A stretch of 64,000 bases of DNA from Mycteria americana (lineage: Eukaryota > Chordata > Aves > Ciconiiformes > Ciconiidae), in contig NC_134366.1 in assembly GCF_035582795.1 (NCBI RefSeq), positions 174,472,362 to 174,536,361 on the forward strand. Reading direction: 5' to 3'. The translations under genes and the position numbers were made by a program. The stretch's first letter is position 1, and each line of letters starts with the position of its first letter. Positions 22,477-35,913 of this stretch are shown here, one piece after another. The notes beneath the pieces are model-generated. The model worked only from the letters and a program-made list of their open reading frames with translations. It did not search any database and had not been told where the DNA came from.

Positions 22477-25400
22477 CTAGATCTTGTTGAAAGCAGCAAT
22501 GTCAACGCTCTGCACCTGAAAGAGAACAAAAGCAGCAGCTAAGGTCACCAAGGTGTTTTCAGACATTCACAACAAAGAATGCACTCACGTCGGGGATTTC
22601 TTCACAGCATGGGCTAGCAATGCTCAAACAGATCAAGCACGGCCCGGGTCTCTCAGGCCAGCTCCCCGACTGTGGTAAGAGGACTTTTAAGGACTGTTAT
22701 TTAATATTCCTTGCAACATCAGTCACAACAGGATACTGCACTGTGCTAGTTACTGCGCACAAATCTTTATAGACAGTCCAGCCTACGAAGAATGTCATAT
22801 TAGGAGTTTCTAGCAACGTTAAGATTAAAGTTCCTGATTTACTCTAAATATAAGCAAAAGAATAGGCAAAGAAGATCAATAAACAGATCAATAAACACAG
22901 ATATCTAGCCTGCTGCTCTCCCAACAGCAAGACTGGGAGCATTACTGAGCTTGCATATTACCTGGCACAGGGCTGGAGCTCCTGCTATCATTTCCATGGA
23001 AGGAGGAAGGATGGGGATGGAGACATCTCCAGCCCCAGCCACTAAGGTTAAACATTTGTGTGTCCGCCCTGGTGCTGCCCAGGCTAAGTGTAAAAGCAGG
23101 GGTTCCCCAAAGTAACAGTCAGTGGGGGCTGGATGAGCAGCAAGAGTCTGCAAAATGGCTCTACAAAATATCTGCAAGGTATCTGCATCAGCCAGCCTTA
23201 AAAAAAAATATGTATTTCAACATACTATACAGTGTCTCAGCAGGCAGACACCCATCAATTCCACACAGTTTTCTTTTAAAAATCCAAGCTTGCCAAAATC
23301 TGCAAATGAACCTTAGTTAAAAATGACCCCGCAGGTCAGGCAGCACCCAGCATTACGCAGCGCACTGAAAGACTTACGTAGTCTTCAAACTTGGTGATCT
23401 CCTCCTCCAGGATGTCCGTCCCGACTTTGTCATCCTCCACTACGCACTGGATTTGGAGCTTCTTAATGCCATAGCCTACTGGGACCAGCTTGGAAGCTCC
23501 CCACACCAGTCCATCCATGTGGATGGACCGGACGCACTCCTCCATCTTCGCCATGTCAGTCTCATCATCCCACTGCAAAAGCGTGAAGTATGAACTTTAG
23601 TGTTTTTCTAGAGATCACCATTAGCCCCAAGAGGTATCCAGCGACTTAAAAATTCAACACTACTCCTCTCGGGACATTTCAGCTGATCCAAGCTGCCCCC
23701 TTTCTTGGCTACTATTTTCACCAGAATTCACTGATGGGTTAGCCAAGCTGAATCGGACTTTGCAGCAATGCTGCATAGCACGTTGTTTCCATTCTACCTA
23801 TAGGCACTGCAGATGCAAGGGGGATTCTTCCTGCAGCAACACAACCACTTTGGAGCGCTCACTTTAAAGGGACTTTTACCAAGGGCATCTCTCAGAGCAC
23901 TAGGCAGCCCAGAGTTGTTCTCCTACCAAGACAATTTGACAGAGACAGGTTTATTCCCATCTTTAGGGCATTTATTACCTGTCTTTTCTTCAAAGAAAAG
24001 GGCTAGTCCTGGTCAGGAGAACCTCAAATAACAGCCTGCACTTGTCACGGTGCAAGGATCAGGGCAGCAGCGCAAAGGCTTACAGATCTCAGCTGCAATA
24101 TCCCACCTCGCTCTGACCCCTTGGATTGGAAATCTGCAGGTCCTATCTTCACCAGTCCACCCAGATGTGCAAGTGAGAGGATTTACAGCCTCCTGCAGCG
24201 CAAGACATACAGCCTCACTCAGGAGCTCCCCCACTTCAGTTACTCACTGGCTTCACATCCAGAAGGATAGAAGACTTGGCAATAAGACCCGGTTTCTTGG
24301 CCTTCTTCTCTGCATACTGACGCAGTCTCTCCTCTCGGACTTTGGCAGCCTCTTGGTCTTCCTCTTCATCATCACTACCAAAAAGGTCAATGTCGTCATC
24401 GTCATCTTCCTCTGCAGCAGCTGGTTCAACTTTCTTTGCTGGTGAAGCAGGTGGGAGTTCCACTTTCTTGGAGGGAACGCTGAATGGTTCCACTTTCTTC
24501 ATTGGGGTGATGCGCATTCAAGTTTGCATTAAGGAAAAAGGGGAGAAGATTAAACTGAAGTTGAATCAGAGCAGCGCTCAGGAGAAGCTCAGGAACAGAA
24601 GTCTACATTGCTCAAGACAGTGAACATGGCCCACACCACGTGATTTGTGTGAAGAATCAGCTATCGGCCATCAAAATAGGACATTCGACCATATGGACCT
24701 TTGAACAGGCCCAGGATGGCCGTACTTATATTCCTAGAGCAAAAACCATAATGTAGCCAAGAGCTGATCCTTCTCCTAAGGGCTCAGGATATCTAGCCCA
24801 TAAAAGTCTGGGTGGGACAGCAGTTGGGAACGCAACCAAGCATCTTCCCCTAGCAGCCTACACATTCTGTAGGCTTACTGCAGAGACCACCAGCACCACT
24901 GGTAGCATGTCTTCCACCCTTACAACAAGAATCGATCAAATTGGTGCCACGCATTCAGCTCCCACATTACATTAAATACATTCTTATAGGGGACATTTGT
25001 TAATTATGCTTATCTATTGTAATGAAGTGGCATTGTACCTGGTGTGTGCTAAGAAACTCACAGCACCGTGGGCTACATGCTAATCAAGTATACATTAACT
25101 CCATACTACAGATCTGCACCAGCTCTCCTTAGCTAAAATCTCTAACGTAGCTTCTTTGCTGGTCTTAGGGCAGAATACTCCTCGCTACACGTACTATTTG
25201 GGGAAGATGATGAGGCAGGTGTCAAAACTGCTGGAAAAGCTGCAAACTCATCCTAACTACAAGCCTATCTCCATCCTCAGTAGACAACCAGGAGACCTTG
25301 GAAATAACCTGGCACCTTGTGACTGTGAAGCATTCAAGAACAGCACTTTGCCAAGGCTCACCTGGGTTGGAGGAACCGGTGAGGGCTGGTGGGAGGTAGA

Positions 25401-28400
25401 TGACTTTTCCAGAGCATTCAGGCGGCTTTCCAACTTGAAGATGGCCATCTGAAGGTCTGCAACAACTGCGAGAAGAGAGGGGGGGGAAAGAAAGTTATCT
25501 TGTAGGCTCTGCATCAGCTCTCAAGTCAGGACAAATTTGCTTCTGCTCAAAGTGGGCTTTAAAAACACCAGTTTCCCTAGTCAGAGGGAAGCCTGCAAAG
25601 CTCTGATCAAGATACTGGCATGTGCTCACCTGGTGACAGACAAAGTCAGTAAGGGATACACCCCACAGAAGCAGGACCCCATCCAGTTTTGCTTTCATGC
25701 CAGAAGGTTCTCCTACTTACCACTGCGAAGGTTTTGATTTTCTACCTCCAGGTGAGAAATTCTGGAAAGGAGTTCATTTTGGTCACCAGCAGGCCCAGAA
25801 GAGGTTGTGCTTGCACTCTGCAACAAGGAAAACCAAGATGAAACAAATCTGTTCGCCCTCTCCAAAGCTCAGTGGTTCAGTGAAGCAAAGCACAGTCATG
25901 CCTTCAGGGAAGAAGAAAATTTGGGAGCTAATGTAAGACCAAGGACATTTTCTCTAAAGGTTTTATAAAAAGAATATACTAGCTCTATAGAATGAAGCAT
26001 GGAACATATCTCAAGAAATTTCAGCTGGCACTGATGAGCAAAGGATAAAGTCATCCTTTGCAGTCTCAGATCACAGACTGCCACTAAACACACAAAAAGT
26101 TTTGAAAATTTCATGCTAAACCCCTTAAATGGGGCAGCTGGTCTCCTCTTACAGACAAATTGAGGCACAGAGCACAGAAGTGACCTGCCTAATGTCACAC
26201 AGCCAGTCACTGTGAAAGCTGGAAAGAGATCCCAGCATTTCTATACTCCCACCTTTCACAGTCCAGCCTTTAATTCCTCTCAAAACAACTTAAACCTACT
26301 TTAACACATCCTGAGGGAACAATTATACCGATCCAGCTTCAAAAGTATTTAACAGCAAAAAAGAGCTTTTGTTTTTTTTTTTTTAAGAAGGCCCTTATCT
26401 ACAAATTCAAATCAGCAAAGGGAAAGAAAATAACAGGCCTTCACGCTTTGCTTCAAGTGTCATTTATAACTGAATACAACAATAGAGGAAATAATTGATA
26501 CTCTTTCAAGTGTACCCTGCATATAATTATAACGTGGTTCTCAGAAGCTGACACGCTTCTGAGATCTCAGCAGTCACAAGATGGAGAGAGGGAAATACAG
26601 GGGTTAAGATGAGGAATATATGGCACACAGAAAGGAGGTCTGAGAGATGCCTGGCCCTGGGAGACACATGGAGCAGTGCGAGCTGCCCCTAGCAGGAAGT
26701 TCAAAGAGACCCTTCCCCGCCCACCCAAAAAGGGGCAGGGGCCAGAGGCCAAAAGCACCATGAAATCAATCTCCAACGCAGCCTTTGCAGTGGATGCAGG
26801 CGCAGGAACGTGAGTGCAGATCTGCAGTCCCCGGACACCAAGCTGGGAGACCTAAATGCCCTGCTATAAGATCCTCTTATATAGGTTGATCTACGACCAC
26901 GTGCCAAAGGACAAATGCTTCTCATCGTTAAGGAAGGAGAACTTGGCCCATCTCTCCAAGGCAGGGCTGTCCTTGCCCTACAACCTCCTCTCAAATCCTA
27001 CAACCTGCTCCATCCGTGCGCAGGTGACTTACAGTTGAGCGGCCTGACTGCCTCTTGTGACGGGCAGAAGGAGCTTCTTTGCTACGAGGAACTGTCTTCT
27101 GCTGCAAAGGGCAAAAGGTTTGGGGGACGTTTGGTTCAACAGGGAAGATAGAAAAGGATTTCACTCATGCTGGAAGAGGCAGTTCAAGTGCAGGAAGCAG
27201 ATCCACATGCAGGACAAATCGTCAAGCAACGAGATACAGCCTCACACCAACTACACACCGCACGGAAACATTTATCCATGAACTCTGCCACCTTCTTGCT
27301 AAACATCTTAGTGCCTGCAGAAAGGTCATGCAGCTGGCTGGCAGAACTAGATTGAGATGTCAATCTAGTTCTAGATGTCAATCATGGTCTCAGTCATCTC
27401 CCCATCTGTAAAATCAGAGGTGAAGACGTGCATGCCTTACTGTGGCATGCACTGCAATCTCCACTAGCTCTCCTGTCGTGAGATAAAATCTAATACCTGA
27501 CAGATGCAGAAACACATGCAAAGTTACCAAGACTCTTTAACAAGTCCCCAGTTACCACTAATGCAACTCTCCTAGAGAGGAGTAAACACCAGTCTGCACT
27601 AACAACTTGAGGAGACCCCTGCATGGGCTTCCATCCTCACATGCACCACCGGAACAGAGGCTGCTAGCCACAGTGGGCTCATCACACCAGGCTAGCCCTA
27701 GCCTTATACACCAAGGACAAAAATTAAACCTAAGATGAACTCGTTGCCTGACCTCTTCCTGTTCTAGTTACACCATCAGGGCCAAGGTCTAAGTTAATTC
27801 AGTGAAAGATGAATTCTGGCAATAGTCACATCCATCCCCGCCCCTTGAAAAAGTACTTCTGGTTTAGACTCATGATCAAACACAGGAGCTGTGTCACCTG
27901 CAAAGAGATAAACAGCTGGGATCTTTTCCAAAAGCAGTCTGCTGATTCAGCTAAGCAGCAAGCACCACAGATATTTGGCAGGTTGAAGCCCTAGTCACAT
28001 TTTCAAGCCAAATGCTGAAGCATTTCAGCAGGGTCTGCATTTGCCCTGATGACTGGCTATCCTGCGCACGAGCGTTGATGTTCAAGACGCTGCAAGATGG
28101 CTACGCCTATTCGGCGCTGCAGAACAGCCTGCTTTTAAACCCTAGCTCTCATGTTTAGTGGAAGCATTTTCCACAGAAGCAAACTGTACCTCCACATTTC
28201 TCTTCCCTGTTAGTAATAACCCCTCAAAGATGAGAAATTCAAATTGAGGCAGTACCATCTACCTTGACGCTTGTCAGTTGCCATCCTGGAGTCTCACACA
28301 GAATAGGTCAGCACTGCTCCTCCCTGTAGTCCCGCAGGAAAAACGTCTACAGCTTGGCAGGAGGCCTCCAGCTCAAGACAAACCTGCCAGCCTTGGGTGG

Positions 28401-31400
28401 TTGTATCATTTAGGAGAAGAGTTTGAAAAAATCACTGCCATTTGCCCCAAAAACGCTGTAGCTATGGCTTGCAACAGCAAGGTGAGAGGACTTTGAAACA
28501 CTCTGTTTTTCATGAAGCTGTTCTCAACAAGGAAGAGCATGGAAAAATACCATTTTGTTATTTCAACAGACCTTTTGAGTAGTATAAAATACTAGGATAC
28601 AAACCTAGCTGTATACTCCTGTCAGGTGCTGTTTCTAAAGCTTTGTGTAGCACCCAGGGAACTGCACAAAGCAGAGCTCTACAATGCACAAATTCCTTCC
28701 CTTTTCAGCCTTCCTTTGCCAGCTTACGTTGAGCCTGCAGGTGAGACTACGTTGAGCCTGCAGGTGAGATGACATTAAGGTTGCAATTACAGATAATGAA
28801 GCCCAGAGGAGAGTCAGCATTCTCAGTGGGGCGTTTAAGTATGCGCCTGCTATCAGTATGCGGTAATACAGGTAGCACAGGCGCTCGAGGAGCTGCAGCA
28901 CAGGTATCTGGGTGGCTCCGTGGGGAGTCGTCTCACCTCCAGGATTTCTCAGCTGCAAGTTGCTACTGAGGTCTCTGCGGAAATGGCAAGACTGGTTAAG
29001 AACCTGGATGCACCTACAGGTTAAACACTCACAAGATTCGTGTGAATAGTTCAGTGTTGTGCACCTGGACGAACGGATTCAGCATATTACATAAGCTAGG
29101 CTAATCCTAAATCAGAATTCACTTGCTCCTCCGTGCTATATTTTTCCCACCTGTTTAAAAGGGAGGTTTACAACACGAAGGGGGCTGACAGTGCTCACAG
29201 ACATGGCACAGCAAAGTATTTAAATCAACACATCGTGGAATTCAGACATTGTTAGTCCTGGGCAACCCCAGGGCAAGGTGAGCCTGAGCACAGCCATCTT
29301 TTGCTGGCAAGAAGAGAGGGTTGCCTGCCCCAAGCTCAGGCAAACAAGAGATTAAAGGTCTTCACAAACCGGGCCAGCTGTCCTTTGGGAACCTGTAACC
29401 TGTGTAAACCACGGGCTAAGAGGCACAATGCTGAAACAAGTTCCCAATTCTGGGAGGTGGCCGAGCCACACTTTCAGAAATTGTGGAAAAGTTGCCTTTA
29501 TGAGACTGTGGGCTTTCCCCTGAGGTGAGGATTTTTCAAGCTTTTAGAGATGTGGTCACCAACCTAAGCTACACACTACCTACCAGTGTGTTTTTTCCGT
29601 CTGTGCAGTCAAGCACTATTTCCTCTTCTGACTCAACTATGCCAAGAGGCAGCTCGACATGAGTGTTTGTGAATTTTATCAAGGACAGTAATTCAAAATC
29701 CCAAAGGTGGGGAGTTCCAGAGCATCACCTCAGTCATTTCCTGTGCATTGTCCTAAAACCTTTGTTTTTTCTAAGCTTAAACCATAGTTTTTGTGTTGAA
29801 CCCACATTAGTGATACACTGACCAGTGCTGCAACCTATTCAAAATATTTTGCATAGCAGAAGCACTCAGCGAGCCTGGAACTGCACCAAGGACTGCATAT
29901 AAATTTAATTATCCAAGCAAATGAAAACCCTGGGACTTCTTGCTTATGAAGGGTAGAAAATAGAATCTAGCCTCAGCTTCAAAGGGCTTTCAACATCTGT
30001 CTCTCTCTAAAGTTTGACTAAAACATACTTTAAAAATCAGAGATGAGAACACTGACTAATGAAGAAGAAAAAATCAGAAAAAGTTACACGTCTCCATATT
30101 AGCTGAAAGAAATCTGTCTGGACAACTACAGGTAAAATCTCTTTCCTTGGTACGTCAGGCCCAACCAACGGACACAGCCAGAAAGCTGGCACTTCCCTCA
30201 CTACAAGAAGTATCTGGAGGTATCAACCCTCTTCCCTTAATTTGAGTTAACCAGTTACAAAGAACAGCACGCAGATTTTACAAGCACGGTTACAGATGGG
30301 ATGTGTAGGTTTTCCAGCCCAGAGCTCACAAAGCACTCATAGCTTCACCCAAAAAAATAAACCTATTTTGTGCATGCAGAGATACAACACCCTTCCCCCT
30401 CAGGTCGGACTACCTGAGCTCTGGAAACGTGGAAAGTTTAGCCATGGTCAGATACACAAAACTGAACTGTGAGGAAATTATGTTGAAGAACTGGAAGAGA
30501 CTTATCCCCCTCCTAAGACCAGCAGGATGGATCCTGGCTGGTTTCCTACAGAAGGTGCGACCGCTCCCTGCACACAGATGCGTTTCTCAATGTGGCCTCC
30601 AAACATTTTAGGAAGATCAGAGGTTTTCTGGGAGTTTTTCTTGTTTGAAACCCACACACAGGAAAGGCACAAATACAGAGCCTTTGTAAGAGGGAGCTTG
30701 GGCAGAGAGGGGAATAACAGAGCTTCAGACTTCCACACCAGCCGCCTACCCAGCGACATCCCTTTCATTACAGCCCGTGGGGAGGGTGTAGGAAGCAAGA
30801 GTTCAGTCACCCGCTCTGTTGGACTTGCTTATGATCTCGGGGCAAGTCAATCCTTTCCATGCCTCAGGTCCTCAGCTGTAACATCTCTCACCACCTGCGG
30901 TCTCAATGCCACCAGCTGCAGTACTGCACATATTAACAACTTTCTATCTAGGAAAACATTAGCGATCAAGCAGATGTCAACTGGAGAGATTGTTTAAAGC
31001 AGAGATGACCATGCAAAGCAGGATGAAAGGTATGTGCAAACAAATGTTTCCAGCATCAGAGCTTTGTACCCTCCTTCGGGAGGTACAAACCACTGCCTCA
31101 ACCCTTCTAATGCTCATTCACACACTTCAGAACAACACTATCCAGCTGAAGCAGATCTGAAACCAGCCTTGGCTGAATTTCACAGCAAAAGGAAGGCACT
31201 CATTTTCCATCTTCCCATCTTATAAGAGCCAACTCTTCACTTGCTACATCTTTAGACTCCTAACAAGAACTCTGAGTGTTCAGGTGGAAGGAAAGACTAA
31301 ATCCTGACTACAAAAAACAAGCTTCGCTATTATTCTGTAGATCACACAGTATAAGTTTGGCTTTCTGAAACATAAAACCAAAGTTTAAGCGTGTTCTAAA

Positions 31401-34400
31401 GTCAAGCCTGCTCTATGGCACAGCTGTCCAATATCAATGATGACCCTTCAAAAATGCAAGCTACAAAAGCTGATGTTTCAGACTTGTTTTTCAACAGCTC
31501 AGTCTAACTCATACATTAACGCAGAAGATCTGACCGTGGTTTACCGCTTCAGCTTCCAAGGCAGAGATGTGGCAATGTATGGAAAAACTAAAAAGGTGAG
31601 CTCTCCGGGGTTTTGTATAAACCAGGGTAAGGAATGGTCAGTAAAATGGGACTACAAAACAGTAAGGAGGTCACCGTTGCCACGTGCTCCGCTTATCCAA
31701 GCAGCTGCATACTTTGAGAGCAGAATGGCAGCTATAGGTTAAATTACCACGGCATGCCCCTGACAGCAATGTGGATTAGGGTGCACAACGCTTTCCCTAA
31801 TAGTCATGCGGTAACACAATGCTTTTCCTTCAAGCCTTCACTGGAGAGTCTCTGTCCACTTCTTGCAACACCCCAGATTCCAGTTTTAAGGCCCTATGGC
31901 TCAGTCCTGACCTTAAATCCTCAAGCCCACCAAGCTTTCTTCACAGGAACAAAAAAAAATCCAGCAGGTGAATTTTTATATTCAGCACCAACTCCAACAA
32001 GTGCCACAGGGGTGCAAAGGACTTTATATTCTCAAATTTCTCTTCTGGCTTTGGTCTGGTGCTTTGTCAGTTCTCCCAGTCTTCCCCATGACAGGACCTG
32101 GACAATCCAAACTTACATGCTTCTCACAAAAAGAAGCTCTCTAACAGGAGTCACAGGCCAGGGCAAAAAACTCCTCATGTTTGGCAAACCACAGACCATT
32201 GAGCAAGATGAGACCATGCCTTCAGGGTAGACCAGCAGCACTGCCAGGTGATTTGTATTTAGGTTTCCTGCCCCTACTCACCACATCCAGTCTCTGCTCC
32301 TGAAGGAGGCAGGTCTTGGAGGAAGCAGCTGATGCTAGACCTTGCCCAGTTTGAAAAAGTCTTTCCAAAGTCATTAAACACTGTGCAAAAAGTTCTCCAA
32401 CCCTGTCGGGGATGAGGGCTCATTTCCCCACATGCTTGCCTCACTGAAGTCCAAACTAAAAGTCTTCGACAGGGGCTGGTAAGTCTCTACTGAAAGCCCA
32501 AATGTTGTTTCAGATCTGAACTTAAATGAGCCAGTTCAGGAGGAAAATCTTCCCTAAGCTGTTGGCTGAAATACTGATGCTGACATGAGAAGCTAACATT
32601 AGAAAACTTCCAAGTATCTTCCTCCTCAACATGTTGTGGTTTGTTTTTAATATTACTAAGATGTCCCAACTTCCCACTGATTCCCATGCTGTATTCAGGA
32701 CCACTGAATCTAACCAAAGCAAATTTAATCCTCTCCCACTATCCTTTCATCAAATTTGCCCTGCTCTTCCTGCATCCACTTCCAAGTTTCCAGTGCAGTA
32801 CTGAGTATCTTGGATCGCTCACATGAGCAGTTGCAGAAGTTGCTTTTGTAGCGTCGAGTTCAACAGGCTCAGCGAGACCACCATGGGGAAAGCAATTAGC
32901 CTAACTCCTTCGCATTCACCCCAAATGTATGGCTCCTTTCTGCTTGTGTTGAGGAATATGAAGTATTCCCCTTGAGAAGGGCTCGATTCCCAGTTATTGT
33001 ACTGATCTAAATAGAAACTGAGGGTGGTAAATACCCCAAGAGGGAGTTATGAGGCCAAATCAATATAAAGGATGGATACCCTCAGATGGAAGGTATGTGC
33101 AGGTATGTAGTAGTCCCACTGCAGAGGTAAGAAATCAAGACACATGGGCTGTACTCTGTGAATTTTCTTCACTCATGAAACCAGTCCACCTTATTAGTTT
33201 AAGAACTCAGCTTCCTATTGAAAAATTAAGAGTTTTAACAGTGCTGTCTGTACATATCAGCACAAAAACGCCTCCAGAAAGGATGTGACTGAACTTCTAC
33301 AGGATGGTCCAGACTTAGAGCCTAGTAGCCAAGCTGAATTCCCTAGATGCAGCAGATGGAAGATAGCCATTTTTTTGCACATACCCTAACTGAAAGCAAA
33401 ACAGGAAAGAGAAGGTGGCAGCCCAGTGTACCCCAAGAGAGACATACATACTCCTGCTGGCAGCTCAGTGCTTTGCTACTCAGCAAGGTTATTTTAACAG
33501 TGACTCGTAACTTGTTAGATAAGGCTTGTGGGAACAAACTCTAGCATTCCACCAGGAGAAAAAGTAAAGAAATGCACAGCTGGAGACTTTTAACCCAAAT
33601 CCAGTTAGTTTTAAAAAGCACTGCAGGCTAGCAAGCAGGTAAGCAGCATGCACTCTAGTAGCAACGGTGCTCTTGATCGGATGGAGCTATGCTGGTGGTA
33701 CACAGCGCTGCACACCTTAGTCTTCTCCTCTAACTTAAAAATAAGTAGCCACACAATCTATGAAGTGGTCACAGCGGAGTTCTGTGAGATGCACCACAGC
33801 TAAAAATGGTTGCGGGTAGCCAGCTGGTGAGAGAGCTTGGGTACTCACTCCGGCCAGCGATTTCTGGATATTCTCCCTGGCTCTGGCAATGTCGCGTAGG
33901 ATCGTGCTGGCTCCGTTCTCCTGCAAACAGTGCAGAAAGAACCAAGATTTTTTTTAAAAGAAATGAAACATGGGAAACTGGTCAGGGAAGTTAAAAAAAA
34001 GAGGGTAAGAGTGGGGGGAGGGTTCCTTCCAATGATTCAGCAAGTAGTGCAAAATTAGCTGCAAGGAGGATTGGTTCTAAATCAAGCAGCACCGACTGCA
34101 ATCCCTGGTCACATCAGGCCACACGTCCAGAAGATCATCCAGTCGAGAGCTTTGAAATTCTCTGCTATTACCCTGAACAGTCTGGACAGCTGCCAGTCAG
34201 GCAGAGGGTTGGAGTCACTTCAGTACTCCTCAGAGAACTATTGTTAGGGAGCTCTTTGTCGTGGTATTACCTGTCATCGTATTCAGGCAAGAAGTGACAG
34301 CCCTAACTGAAGTCATCTATGCAGAGAGGTATGACCCAGAGTACGGCAGCACAAGTTTCCCCCCTGCCCATGCTCCTGCTGCCATGCCTTCGCCTGGATT

Positions 34401-35913
34401 TGAGGATTCCCTTCCTAGGGCACAAATTCAGTTTCCATGATCCATTTGCTCCTTGCCTCTCCCAGGCTGCAACCCCACAAGCAACATCTGAGACATAAAA
34501 CTGCCCACAAGCCCAAACCCCCATGTCAAATAGACCATAGAAGAGCAACAGCCTGGACACATTGGTATCCATGTGTCCAGGCACATGTGGATACCACTTC
34601 CAGGTTGGAGGAAGGTTTTAAGGAGCATGGATCTTTTTCCTTAGTGGAGAAGTGACTGATAAACTGCTGCAGAATCTCCCCCAGAGCCTTCACACCACCT
34701 CTCAAAGGCAGAACTTCTTCACTGGAAGCTCCTTAAGTGGCATGGAATAGTCTAACTGTTCCTCTAAGAGCACTGCAGAGGTTTGCACTTTAACATTGAC
34801 TTCAAGCGCTTATCTATAGCTTCTAATTTTTATGCACATCCTAGGTGCTGTGCCACAACTATACTAGCATGGGCAGCAGGAATAGACAGAGTGTGCCTAG
34901 AAGCTATTACTTAAGCAAAAAGCTTCCCCTTAAACACTTGCAAGACAGCCATTTAAAACTCTAAGCAGCTTTCTACATAACCAACCAAATGCATAAGCAG
35001 TTAACAGCTCTTTACATGGCAGGAAGAGGATACAACAGCTCCGTAGCTTTAAATAGTAATAATTTTGGGCTAATATTTAAGCCTGAACTACTTCAGCTCA
35101 GGTCTGCTGCAGCAGCACCATGCTTCCCCTCCACCGGCTCCCCCCAACTCACCAGTACTGTGAATGCAGTCTTCTGCAGGAGCACACTGAATATTTCAAG
35201 GGGTAGAAGGACAGGCACATAATTCCTGGTCTCTTTGGAGCCACAGTGCCTCTCTTGAAACATCAAGCATCTCATATATACCCAGTATATCCCTTGCCAA
35301 GGAAAGCTTAGCTGCTCCAAAACCCCATCTTCCCTGGCTGAATGGGGACAGATCAATTCTTCGCCCAGCATACCGCCCAGCCCAGTCAACAGAATCGCAG
35401 CTCTTGGGGCTTCACAGCTCAGACTGTGCCCCCAATAGATCACAGATCCATCCGTGCTCTGCCATAGCAGCCTGAAAAGATTAGGAGCAACTGCTGCAAC
35501 CTGTAACTGGTTCGCCTGTTGTTACAAGGGTGTCTGATCTCACAGTACACTGGTGGTACTCGAGAAATTCTTCGCAGTCCACTGAAGATGGTCTTTCGAA
35601 AGGCAAAAGGGGTCATAACTGGGGGTAGGCTTAAAGAGCTCCAGAGAAGACTCTCTCACTTGGAAAAAAGCAGCACCCAGAGTGGAAATAATACAGAAGT
35701 GCACGTCTAGGTGGATCGTGTCCTCTCACACGCTCTGTACTACCTCTTAAAGCTCCAGCACTCTGCTAAACCCCATCTGAGAACAAGCATTACCTGCTGG
35801 TGTGAAGAGCTGCTAACTGGCCCGTTCATCTGCTCATAGAATCTTCTCTCAGCATCGTCATACTTGTATTTCTCAAACCAGATCTTCTCATGCAAAAAGT
35901 AGTCAACTGCCAT
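22477..35913 (-). CDS. EEF1D: Elongation factor 1-delta, short isoform (eEF1B-delta)
   Basis: Guanine-nucleotide exchange subunit of the eEF1 complex, recycling eEF1A-GDP in the cytosol. Minus exons: 35794-35913 (ATG 35913; exon from 35917), 33849-33920, 25721-25817, 25362-25465, 24248 to about 24496, 23378-23572, 22477-22515 (TAG). The model gives 291 aa. Order: N-terminal [40 protein letters not shown] helix; leucine zipper (residues about 70-125, [19 protein letters not shown]); acidic [20 protein letters not shown] with a CK2-type site; [20 protein letters not shown]; and the C-terminal exchange domain ending [10 protein letters not shown]. It is very close to mammalian EEF1D in every exon. 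The acceptor of exon 24248-24496 is uncertain (see findings): the conserved upstream residues RITPMK would add six residues if a non-AG site at 24514 is used. The long intron 25818-33848 carries MIR-like remnants. Confidence 0.95.

Noticed and set aside
24520-24800. AT-AC U12 intron in EEF1D (ATATCCT near 24790 with TTCCTTAATGCAAAC near 24530)
   Set aside because: No coding exon ends at the ATATCC, an in-frame stop follows the AC, and the true upstream exon has a U2-type donor at 25361.
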